Shown piece after piece: positions 7,131-13,790 of a stretch of DNA of 64,000 bases. The translations under genes and the position numbers were made by a program. The DNA comes from Arthrobacter sp. YD4 (GTDB lineage Bacteria; Actinomycetota; Actinomycetes; Actinomycetales; Micrococcaceae), in NCBI RefSeq assembly GCF_030410515.1, contig NZ_JAUHHD010000003.1, forward strand, positions 248,001-312,000. The letters are read 5' to 3'. The notes under the pieces were generated by a model that saw nothing but the letters and a program-made list of their open reading frames with translations, was not told where the DNA came from and made no database searches. Position 1 is the first letter of the stretch; every line of letters starts with the position of its first letter.

Positions 7131-8624
7131 GTGAGCCAGACGTCAGATTCTTGTCTTGATACGTGGATGGGCCGGGAGGCGCTCGCCGAGGCCATGATTC
7201 CGGTGATCGGCCGGCTGTACCGCGAAAACAACGTGGTGACCTCCATTCACGGCCGGAGCCTGATCAACAAGTCCACCATGAACATCCTCAAGGCGCACCG
7301 CTTCGCCCGCCGGATGAGCAAAGAGGAACTCCGCCTCGAGGAGACCGCCCCGCTGCTGGACGCGCTCACCAAGCTGGACCTCGGCGCCGCGGCCATCGAC
7401 ATCGCCCGCCTGACCGAAAAGTACCGCGCCGAGGGCGACGGCGTCAGCCTGGACGAGTTCCTCCGCGAAGAACTCGCCGAGGTTGTCGGCAAGCGCGGCG
7501 GCGATGACCGCACCAGCACCGACGTCGTGCTCTACGGCTTTGGCCGCATCGGTCGCCTCCTGGCCCGCCTCCTGATTGAAAAGGCCGGCGGCGGCCACGG
7601 CCTGCGCCTGCGTGCGATCGTGGTGCGCCGGGGCTCAGACAACGACCTCGCCAAGCGCGCCAGCCTGCTGCGCCGCGACTCCGTCCACGGCTCCTTCGAG
7701 GGCACCATCAAGGTGGACCTCGAGAACGACACCATCACCGCCAACGGCGTCCAGATTCAGGTGATCTACTCGGACAACCCCGCCACCGTCGACTACACCG
7801 CCTACGGCATCCACGGCGCGCTGGTGGTCGACAACACCGGCCGCTGGCGCGACGCCGAGGGCCTCTCCCAGCACCTGCAGAGCAAGGGCGTGTCCCGGGT
7901 CCTGCTCACCGCCCCGGGCAAGGGCGACCTGAAGAACATCGTGCACGGCATCAACCACGCCGCGATCACCGACGAGGACAAGATCGTCACCGCCGCGTCC
8001 TGCACCACCAACGCCATCACCCCGGTGCTTAAGGCCATCAATGACCGCTACGGCGTCATCCACGGCCACGTGGAGACCGTCCACTCCTTCACCAATGACC
8101 AGAACCTGATCGACAACTTCCACAAGGGCGACCGGCGTGGACGCTCAGCAGCGCTGAACATGGTCATCACCGAGACCGGTGCTGCCAAGGCCGTAGCCAA
8201 GGCCCTCCCCGAACTCCAGGGCAAGCTCACCGGCAACGCCATCCGCGTCCCCACCCCGGACGTCTCGATGGCCATCCTGAACCTCAACCTCGAGAACGGC
8301 ACCACCAAGGACGAGGTCAACGACTACCTGCGCGAGATGTCGCTGCACTCCGAGCTGCGCAAGCAGATCGACTACATCGACTCGCCCGAGGTGGTCTCCA
8401 CCGACTTCGTCGGCTCCCGCCGCGCCGGCATCGTAGACGGCCTCGCCACGATCTCCAACGACAAGAACCTCGTCCTCTACGTCTGGTACGACAACGAGTT
8501 CGGCTACAGCTGCCAGGTGGTCCGGGTCATGGAGGAAATGGCCGGGGTCAACCCGCCGTCGTTCCCCGCCAAGGACGCCGTCGCCACCCTCGAGGCGGCT
8601 GGCCTGCCCGTCGAGGTCGGCTGA
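7131..8624 (+). CDS. gap: Glyceraldehyde-3-phosphate dehydrogenase, long N-terminally extended form
   Basis: This enzyme interconverts glyceraldehyde 3-phosphate and 1,3-bisphosphoglycerate with a nicotinamide cofactor. At 497 residues it is about 150 longer than classic GapA. Residues 1-130 are an extension (MIPVIGRLYRENNVV, GRSLINKSTMNILKAHRFAR) shared with a separate long-GAPDH subfamily found in Proteobacteria and Actinobacteria. The Rossmann motif GFGRIGRLLARLL begins near residue 135. The catalytic cysteine is C291 in ASCTTNA and the histidine partner is in TVHSFTND. The start is GTG behind AGGAAGGTAG. In related organisms the long enzyme is thought to work alongside a standard Gap, possibly in gluconeogenesis; cofactor choice cannot be settled here. 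Confidence 0.93.
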   Translation: MSQTSDSCLDTWMGREALAEAMIPVIGRLYRENNVVTSIHGRSLINKSTMNILKAHRFARRMSKEELRLEETAPLLDALTKLDLGAAAIDIARLTEKYRAEGDGVSLDEFLREELAEVVGKRGGDDRTSTDVVLYGFGRIGRLLARLLIEKAGGGHGLRLRAIVVRRGSDNDLAKRASLLRRDSVHGSFEGTIKVDLENDTITANGVQIQVIYSDNPATVDYTAYGIHGALVVDNTGRWRDAEGLSQHLQSKGVSRVLLTAPGKGDLKNIVHGINHAAITDEDKIVTAASCTTNAITPVLKAINDRYGVIHGHVETVHSFTNDQNLIDNFHKGDRRGRSAALNMVITETGAAKAVAKALPELQGKLTGNAIRVPTPDVSMAILNLNLENGTTKDEVNDYLREMSLHSELRKQIDYIDSPEVVSTDFVGSRRAGIVDGLATISNDKNLVLYVWYDNEFGYSCQVVRVMEEMAGVNPPSFPAKDAVATLEAAGLPVEVG

Positions 8625-8639
8625 GTCACTGACACGGAG

Positions 8640-8679
8640 CGCTTTCCCGGCCGGTTCTCTGGAAACGGCCGGGAAAGCG
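8640..8679. terminator. Terminator after gap
   Basis: A 14-bp perfect stem (8640-8653 with 8666-8679) with a 12-nt loop follows the gap stop codon. The T tract is weak, as is common in high-GC genomes. Confidence 0.7.
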
Positions 8680-8695
8680 AACCACAATGGGAGCC

Positions 8696-8905
8696 ATGGA
8701 ACAGAACCAGGCTACGGAGCACGAAACCACCCTTGAACACGCCCTCGATGTGGCCCGGCGCAATGCCAAGGAAGCCAAGCGGCTCCTCGACGACGCCCGC
8801 GCCAAACGTGAGGCCGGCGAGATCGACGACGCCCGGGTCGCCCAGCTGGAGGCCCTGTCGAACCTCGCGGAGGAGGACCTCCGCCGCGTCACCCGCGAAC
8901 AGTAG
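8696..8905 (+). CDS. Conserved hypothetical small helical protein, 69 residues
   Basis: The protein is charged and predicted almost wholly helical (heptads such as LEHALDVARRNAKEAKRLL and VAQLEALSNLAEEDLRR), with no cysteine, signal peptide or membrane segment. I do not recognise a family. ATG 8696 is preferred because a CACAAT -10-like hexamer lies 7 nt upstream and no ribosome site serves the in-frame ATG at 8687, which would add three residues. It stands alone between the gap terminator and the HNH nuclease transcript. Codon use matches the neighbours, so it looks like a real gene. Confidence 0.6.
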   Translation: MEQNQATEHETTLEHALDVARRNAKEAKRLLDDARAKREAGEIDDARVAQLEALSNLAEEDLRRVTREQ

Positions 8906-8986
8906 CCCCGCGGCCCCGCCCTTCTGGTAGGACCGTGACCTTCCCTCCACACTGTGCATAACCGCGGCCCTGGGCGGGCCGCGGCC

Positions 8987-8992
8987 TAGGCT
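8987..8992 (+). promoter_or_regulatory. -10 element of a leaderless transcript for the HNH nuclease
   Basis: TAGGCT lies 6 nt before GTG 8999, the spacing seen for many leaderless genes in this window. The predicted RNA therefore starts at the mini-ORF, not at the nuclease ATG 44 nt downstream. Confidence 0.6.
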
Positions 8993-8998
8993 TTTCCC

Positions 8999-9046
8999 GT
9001 GATGGAGAACCAGCACCCGGCACGGGCCCCCGCGGGGACGGCATGA
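8999..9046 (+). CDS. Leaderless mini-ORF overlapping the HNH nuclease start, 15 codons
   Basis: GTG 8999 (or ATG 9002) opens a 15-codon frame, MMENQHPARAPAGTA, ending in TGA at 9044-9046. That TGA overlaps the nuclease ATG (9043-9045) as ATGA, the classic arrangement for translational coupling. The nuclease start itself has only a weak purine stretch (GCGGGGACGGC) upstream. A coupled upstream frame therefore gives a route for ribosomes to reach it. The peptide itself has no recognisable motif and may simply be a translation feeder. Confidence 0.5.
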   Translation: MMENQHPARAPAGTA

Positions 9047-9837
9047 GCGTCACGTGGGCGCAGTACCGGCGGGCACGACGGCGGTCCCGCCAGGCGTGGA
9101 TCGTCCTGGCGGCCGCCGCGCTGGCCGTCCTCCTGGCGCTGGTCTGGTTCTTTGCCGACGGCCAGTTCCGCCTCGGTGGCAGGTTCTCCGACGGGCCTAC
9201 GGAGGCCCCGGTGCTGGCGGCGTGGATGACTCCCGTCGCTGCGGTGCGGGCGGTGCCGGCGGCCCGGGCCGCGGACCTGCTGGAGTCGCTGCCGGTCAGG
9301 GCCCGGGATCCCGCCGCCAACTACGACCGGGCGGCGTTTGGACAGGCGTGGCTCGACGTTGACCGGAACGGCTGCGACACCCGCAACGACATCCTGCGGA
9401 GGGACCTCGCCGACGCCCGTTTCACGGACGGGTCCCGCTGCCGGATCGGGTCCGGCAGTTTCCGAGAGCCCTATACCGGCCGGCAGACCGCCTTCAGACG
9501 TGGGGCCGAGTCCAGCAAAGCCATCCAGATCGACCACGTCGTGGCGCTCGGCGACGCGTGGCAGACCGGCGCGCAGCAGCTCACGGCCCTGCAGCGCACA
9601 CACCTCGCCAACGACCCGCTGAACCTGGTTGCTGCGGACGGCCCGGCCAACCAGGACAAAAGCTCCTCGGACGCCGCCGGCTGGCTCCCGCCCAACAAGG
9701 CCTTCCGCTGCCACTACGTCGCCCGCCAGGTCTCGGTGAAGGCGGCCTACGCCCTGTGGGTGACGGCGTCGGAAAAGGAGGCCATCCGGCGGGTGCTCGG
9801 GAGCTGCCCGGATCAGCCCACCATCAGGTCAGGCTGA
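9043..9837 (+). CDS. Membrane-anchored HNH endonuclease family protein (DUF1524-like)
   Basis: The 264-residue protein has a basic N-terminus (YRRARRRSRQAW) and one hydrophobic segment near residues 19-40 (IVLAAAALAVLLALVWFF). That suggests a single-pass anchor or uncleaved signal with the nuclease outside the membrane. The HNH/beta-beta-alpha metal motif is IQIDHVVALGDAW (D164, H165), followed by HLANDPLNLVAADGPANQDKSSSD and WLPPNKAFRCHYVARQV. Secreted DUF1524 proteins of this layout are common in Actinobacteria and are presumed to degrade external DNA. Its stop overlaps the end of the convergent pfkB by 14 bp. A role in defence is not supported by the neighbours. Confidence 0.85.
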   Translation: MSVTWAQYRRARRRSRQAWIVLAAAALAVLLALVWFFADGQFRLGGRFSDGPTEAPVLAAWMTPVAAVRAVPAARAADLLESLPVRARDPAANYDRAAFGQAWLDVDRNGCDTRNDILRRDLADARFTDGSRCRIGSGSFREPYTGRQTAFRRGAESSKAIQIDHVVALGDAWQTGAQQLTALQRTHLANDPLNLVAADGPANQDKSSSDAAGWLPPNKAFRCHYVARQVSVKAAYALWVTASEKEAIRRVLGSCPDQPTIRSG

Positions 9838-10795
9838 ACTCCTGCCGGGCCAGTTCGGCTTCCAGCCGCTCGACGTCGTCCCGGTGGCAGAGCTCAGTGG
9901 CCGGGGTGGTCACCGTTGCGCTGCCCGCCGCGACGGCGGAGCGGAACGCGGCGGCGCTGTCCAGCCCTTGCGCCAGCCGCAGGACGAATGCTGCGAGGAA
10001 GCTGTCTCCGGCACCGACCGTGCTGCGGACCTTCACCTTCGGGACGGCCAGGCGCAGCGTGCCCGCCGCGGAGGCGAGCACCGCGCCGGCCCCGCCGAGG
10101 GTCAGGGCCACGTTCTCGGCGGAGCCGTCCGCTACCAGCGCGGCGGCGGCGTCGAGTTCGGCCTTTTCGTCCGTCAGGGTGGTGCCGAAGTGCAGGCCCA
10201 GTTCCCGCCGGCTGGGTTTGACCAGGAAGACGCCCTCGGCCAGGGCGGCGGCCAGAGCCGGACCGGAGGCGTCCACCACGCAGCGGGCGCCCTGCTCCCG
10301 GGCCAGGCGGGCGATCCGGGCGTAGAAGTCCTCGGGCACGCCGGGTGGCAGGCTGCCGCTGGCCACCACGTAGCCGCCGGGCTGGATGGAGTCGGCCACC
10401 AGCCCCAGGCAGAGGCGCCATTCGGGTTCGCTGAGCTCGGGACCCTGGAGGACGAAGCGGAATTGCTGGCCGGTGCCGGTCTCGTCCACGGTGAAGTCCT
10501 GCCGGGTGCTGCCCTGGATCGGGACCACCAGGGCTGGCAGCCGCTCCGCTTCGACCAGTCGTCGGTAGGCCTCGCCGGTGGGCCCGCCGGCGGTGTAAAT
10601 GGCGAGAGGCCGGCCGCCGAGGCGCTGGACCACGCGGGCCACGTTGATGCCGCCGCCGCCGGGATCCAGGCGGCTGGGGCCGCAGCGCAGCTTATGTCCG
10701 CTGGAGACGTGCTCCGTGGTGGTGCTGACGTCCAGCGCCGGATTGATGGTGAGGGTCAGGATGGGCTTCGCCGGGGCGGGCAGAGTGGCTTCCAT
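9824..10795 (-). CDS. PfkB-family hexose-phosphate kinase (1-phosphofructokinase or 6-phosphofructokinase II type)
   Basis: This is a ribokinase-fold sugar kinase of 323 residues. The N-terminal block LTINPALDVSTTTEH and DPGGGGINVARVVQRLGG match the phosphofructokinase/tagatose-kinase branch; E. coli PfkB has a very similar glycine stretch. The ATP/catalytic motif is VGAGDSFLAAF. Substrate choice between fructose 1-phosphate, fructose 6-phosphate and tagatose 6-phosphate cannot be read safely. ATG 10795 is chosen over ATG 10807 because TATGCT lies 7 nt upstream of it on the minus strand, as in other leaderless starts here, and that hexamer would lie inside the longer frame. No fructose PTS gene is adjacent. 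Confidence 0.85.
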   Translation of the reverse strand: MEATLPAPAKPILTLTINPALDVSTTTEHVSSGHKLRCGPSRLDPGGGGINVARVVQRLGGRPLAIYTAGGPTGEAYRRLVEAERLPALVVPIQGSTRQDFTVDETGTGQQFRFVLQGPELSEPEWRLCLGLVADSIQPGGYVVASGSLPPGVPEDFYARIARLAREQGARCVVDASGPALAAALAEGVFLVKPSRRELGLHFGTTLTDEKAELDAAAALVADGSAENVALTLGGAGAVLASAAGTLRLAVPKVKVRSTVGAGDSFLAAFVLRLAQGLDSAAAFRSAVAAGSATVTTPATELCHRDDVERLEAELARQEFSLT

Positions 10796-10844
10796 GCTGC
10801 CAAGCATAGGAGCGGCGGCCGCCGGTTTCCCGGGTCCTCTCCGG

Positions 10845-11417
10845 TCAGTGCCCGAAGGGGTCCGGGTCCACGCCGGGCATCCAGGTCAGGCCCGGGACGC
10901 CCCAGCCGCTCTTCTTGGCCTGCTTCATCGCCTTGCGGGAGTACCGGTCGATCAGGCGGTTGACGTACAGCTTGCCGTCGAGGTGGTCGAATTCGTGCTG
11001 CATGACCCGGGCGAACCAGCCCGTCGCCTCGAACTCGATCGGGTTGCCCTCGCCGTCGAAACCCTGCACGCGGGCCCATTCGGCCCGCTTGAGGGGGTAG
11101 TGGCCGCCCGGGAAGGACAGGCAGCCTTCCTCTTCCTCGTCGGGGTCGGGGAGCGCCCCGGAGACTTTGGAGAGGGTGAGGACCGGGTTGACCACGACAC
11201 CGGAGGGCGGCGCGCCGTCGTCGTTCTCGTACTTGTAGACGAAGAGGCGCTTGCCGACCCCCACCTGCGGGGCGGCCAGGCCGACGCCGTTGGCGGCGTC
11301 GTTGGTCTCGAACATGTCCGCGATCAGGGTCCGCAGCTCGTCGTCGAAGACCTCGACCTCGGCGGCCCGGCGGTGCAGCACGGGTTCGCCCCAGATGGTG
11401 ATGGGCAGGACGGTCAT
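10845..11417 (-). CDS. def: Peptide deformylase
   Basis: The enzyme removes the formyl group from the initiator methionine of new proteins. All three signature motifs are present in 190 residues: GVGLAAPQVG (residues 44-53), EEGCLSFPG with metal ligand C99, and QHEFDHLDG with H141, E142 and H145. An acidic insert (DPDEEEEG) precedes motif 2. The start ATG lies behind AAAGGAAG on the minus strand, about 10 nt away. The acyl-CoA dehydrogenase gene ends 54 bp upstream on the same strand, so the two may share a transcript. No fmt gene is next to it. Confidence 0.96.
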   Translation of the reverse strand: MTVLPITIWGEPVLHRRAAEVEVFDDELRTLIADMFETNDAANGVGLAAPQVGVGKRLFVYKYENDDGAPPSGVVVNPVLTLSKVSGALPDPDEEEEGCLSFPGGHYPLKRAEWARVQGFDGEGNPIEFEATGWFARVMQHEFDHLDGKLYVNRLIDRYSRKAMKQAKKSGWGVPGLTWMPGVDPDPFGH

Positions 11418-11471
11418 GGCGCGGGGCTTCCTTTGCTGCGGAGGAGGGAATGGTGCTGGAGAGGGGACGGG

Positions 11472-12626
11472 TCAGCCGGCGATGCCGCGGCCGACGACGT
11501 CCCGCATGATCTCGTTGGTGCCGCCGAAGATGGTCAGCAGGCGGGCGGCGAGGAAGGCCTGCGCCACCGGGTATTCCATGATGTAGCCGTAGCCGCCGTG
11601 CAGCTGCAGGCAGCGGTCCGTGACGGACTTCGCCCGCTCGGAGGCCCACAGCTTCACCCGGGCGGCGGAGGACGCGTCGAGTTCCCCGGCGTTGAACGCG
11701 GTGATGGCCCGGTCCACGTAGGACTCGGTGACCTCGACCTCGGTGAGGATGTCGGCGAGTTCGAAGCGGCTGTTCTGGAAGTCGATGATTCGCTCGCCGA
11801 AGGCGTTGCGGTCCTTTGTGTACCGCACGGTCGCCTCATACACGGCGCGGGCGACGGCGGAACCGGCGACGGCGATGCCCAGCCGGCCCTGCGGCAGCTG
11901 CCCGGCGCAGTAGCGCAGCCCCTGGCCTTCCTCGCCGACCAGGTCGGCGTGCGGGACCCGGACGTTGTCAAAGAAGAGCTCGGGGGTGTCGGAGGCCTTG
12001 AGGCCCATCTTGTCGAGCTGGTTTCCGGTGGTGTAACCCTCGCCCTTGCGGACCATGAAGAGCGAGAAGGACTCGGCGCCGCCGCGGCCGCTCCCGCCGT
12101 CGGTGCGGGCGAGGACCAGGGCGGCGTCGCCGGAGATGCCGTTTCCGATGAACGTCTTCTGGCCGGTGATCAGCCAGTCATCGCCGTCGCGGACGGCCTT
12201 CGTGCGGACGCCGCGGAGGTCAGAGCCTGCGCCCGGCTCGGTCCAGGCCACGGAGGTGACGGTCTCGCCGGAGACCATGCCGGGCAGCCAGCGCTGCTTG
12301 AGGTCCTCCGAGCCGTAGGCCAGCAGATGCGGCAGGACCATGTCGTCGTGCAGGTGGAAGGCCAGACCGACGGCGAGGTGGTTGCTCTTGGCGAATTCCT
12401 CATCCAGCACGGCGCGGAACCGGTAGTCGGTCATGCCGAGGCCGCCGAACTCCTCGGGAACGGCGAGCCCCAGCAGGCCCTGTTCCCCGGCGGCGGTCCA
12501 CAGCTCCCGCGGCATCATGTGGTCCCGGTCCCACTGCGCGTAGTGCGGGGCCACGGCGCGGACGTTGAACTCGGCCGCCATTTCGCGGAACATCTCATGG
12601 TCTTCTTCGAAGAGCTGGCGCCTCAT
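11472..12626 (-). CDS. Acyl-CoA dehydrogenase
   Basis: This FAD enzyme introduces a trans-2,3 double bond into acyl-CoA. The 384-residue protein shows the three-domain family layout: helical N-domain, a middle beta domain with SVAWTEPGAGSDLRGVRT and GQKTFIGNGISGDAALVLART, and a C-terminal helical domain with DRCLQLHGGYGYIMEYPVAQ and IFGGTNEIMRDVVGR. The catalytic base is likely in the segment YIMEYPV. The start ATG 12626 sits behind GGAAGG; a longer open frame reaches back through the tRNA-His gene and is not coding. Chain-length specificity is unknown. It precedes def on the same strand. Confidence 0.93.
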   Translation of the reverse strand: MRRQLFEEDHEMFREMAAEFNVRAVAPHYAQWDRDHMMPRELWTAAGEQGLLGLAVPEEFGGLGMTDYRFRAVLDEEFAKSNHLAVGLAFHLHDDMVLPHLLAYGSEDLKQRWLPGMVSGETVTSVAWTEPGAGSDLRGVRTKAVRDGDDWLITGQKTFIGNGISGDAALVLARTDGGSGRGGAESFSLFMVRKGEGYTTGNQLDKMGLKASDTPELFFDNVRVPHADLVGEEGQGLRYCAGQLPQGRLGIAVAGSAVARAVYEATVRYTKDRNAFGERIIDFQNSRFELADILTEVEVTESYVDRAITAFNAGELDASSAARVKLWASERAKSVTDRCLQLHGGYGYIMEYPVAQAFLAARLLTIFGGTNEIMRDVVGRGIAG

Positions 12627-12660
12627 CGCGGTTCCTTCCATGCGTTTTCGGGACAAACAG

Positions 12661-12694
12661 CAAAGGCCGCACCGGATATCCGGTGCGGCCTTTG
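12661..12694 (-). terminator. Terminator of tRNA-His
   Basis: A perfect 34-bp palindrome follows the tRNA-His gene on the minus strand; the 3' arm runs into CCTTTGCTGTTTG. Confidence 0.8.
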
Positions 12695-12727
12695 GCAAGG
12701 TCGGACAATCGTGCCGTCCTCGGTGAG

Positions 12728-12801
12728 GGTGAGCGACGGGGGTTGAACCCGCGACCTCCTGGACCACAACCAGGCGCTCTGCCAACTGAGCTACGCCCAC
12801 C
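12728..12801 (-). tRNA. tRNA-His (GTG anticodon)
   Basis: On the minus strand the cloverleaf reads G-1 then GTGGGCG for the acceptor, GCTCAG for the D arm, an anticodon loop with GTG, GGTTCAACC for the T arm, and CGCTCAC plus discriminator C. The extra G-1:C73 pair is diagnostic of tRNA-His. CCA is not encoded. Confidence 0.95.
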
Positions 12802-12930
12802 ATGTGCCTGTCAGTCGAACCGGCGAACCGGCCTTCCGGAAAGGCAACGACAAATAGCTTACCTGCTCCGCGGGGGTGCTTTTGCCAGTTTCGGCGATTT
12901 CATCAAAAAAAGGCCGAAACGTGGCGCAGA

Positions 12931-13635
12931 TTACTCTGAGCGGGCGCCCGCGGGAGACTCGGCCGGGGCGCCCCCGGGGTTCCCGGCGTCGTCCGCGGCG
13001 TCCGCCGGCGCGCTGCCGGGGGCGGCGCCCGAGGTGGCCATGACGTCCTTGGCGATGCGCTGGGCGGTGGAGCTGTCCGGGCCGGGCGCCGGGACGAAGA
13101 CGGCCTGCCGGTAGTAGCGGAGCTCGTCGATGGAGTCCTTGATGTCGCCGAGGGCGCGGTGGCCGCCGAGCTTGGCGGGGGACTGGAAGTATGCGCGGGC
13201 GTACCAGCGGCGGGAGAGCTCCTTGATGGTGCTGACGTCGATCACCCGGTAGTGCAGGTGCTCGACCAGTTCCGGCATGTCCCGGACCAGGAAGACGCGG
13301 TCGGTGCCCACCGAGTTGCCGCCGAGCGGGGCCTTCTTCGGGTCCGGCACCCACTTCTTGATGTAGGCCAGCACCATCTCCTGCGCCTCGGCCATGGTCT
13401 TGCCGTGCGGGAGTTCCTCCAGCAGTCCGGAGCGGGTGTGCATGTCGCGCACGAAGTCGTTCATCTGGGCCAGGGCGGCGTCGTCCGGTTTGATGACGAC
13501 GTCGACGCCGTCGCCTAGGATATTCAGTTCCGAGTCGGTCACCAGGGCCGCCACCTCGATCAGGGCGTCATTCTTGGTGTCCAGGCCGGTCATTTCGCAG
13601 TCGATCCACACGATGCGTTCATTAGATATAGGCAC
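12931..13635 (-). CDS. orn: Oligoribonuclease
   Basis: Orn is the 3'-5' exonuclease that finishes RNA decay by cutting short oligonucleotides, including pGpG, to mononucleotides. The DEDDh motifs are present: WIDCEMTGLD near residue 10, the second acidic strand LVEHLHYRVIDVSTIKEL, and HRALGDIKDSIDELRYY with the catalytic histidine. The core ends near residue 190. The last 45 residues are an Ala/Gly/Pro-rich tail (SGAAPGSAPADAADDAG) that the E. coli enzyme lacks. The GTG start at 13635 has TAGGCT 6 nt upstream, so a leaderless mRNA is likely. Confidence 0.96.
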   Translation of the reverse strand: MPISNERIVWIDCEMTGLDTKNDALIEVAALVTDSELNILGDGVDVVIKPDDAALAQMNDFVRDMHTRSGLLEELPHGKTMAEAQEMVLAYIKKWVPDPKKAPLGGNSVGTDRVFLVRDMPELVEHLHYRVIDVSTIKELSRRWYARAYFQSPAKLGGHRALGDIKDSIDELRYYRQAVFVPAPGPDSSTAQRIAKDVMATSGAAPGSAPADAADDAGNPGGAPAESPAGARSE

Positions 13636-13790
13636 GCGCCCAGCCTACCGTTCCGCCGCCCAGGAGGGGCCCGGTGCTACGATTTTGGCAACGCGGCCGT
13701 CGGAATTTTTCCTCCGTGCGGCGTGCCCCTGACCGGCTTTCAGGCCACGAGTGGGCTCCACCAGCACTCGACAGATTGGACACCCCTGAG

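Noticed and set aside
9043-9837. HNH gene as part of a restriction or defence system
   Set aside because: There is no methylase, helicase or other defence gene nearby, and the N-terminal membrane segment points to an exported nuclease.
11472-12803. Acyl-CoA dehydrogenase read from 12803
   Set aside because: The first 59 codons translate the tRNA-His gene and its terminator. ATG 12626 with GGAAGG is the real start.
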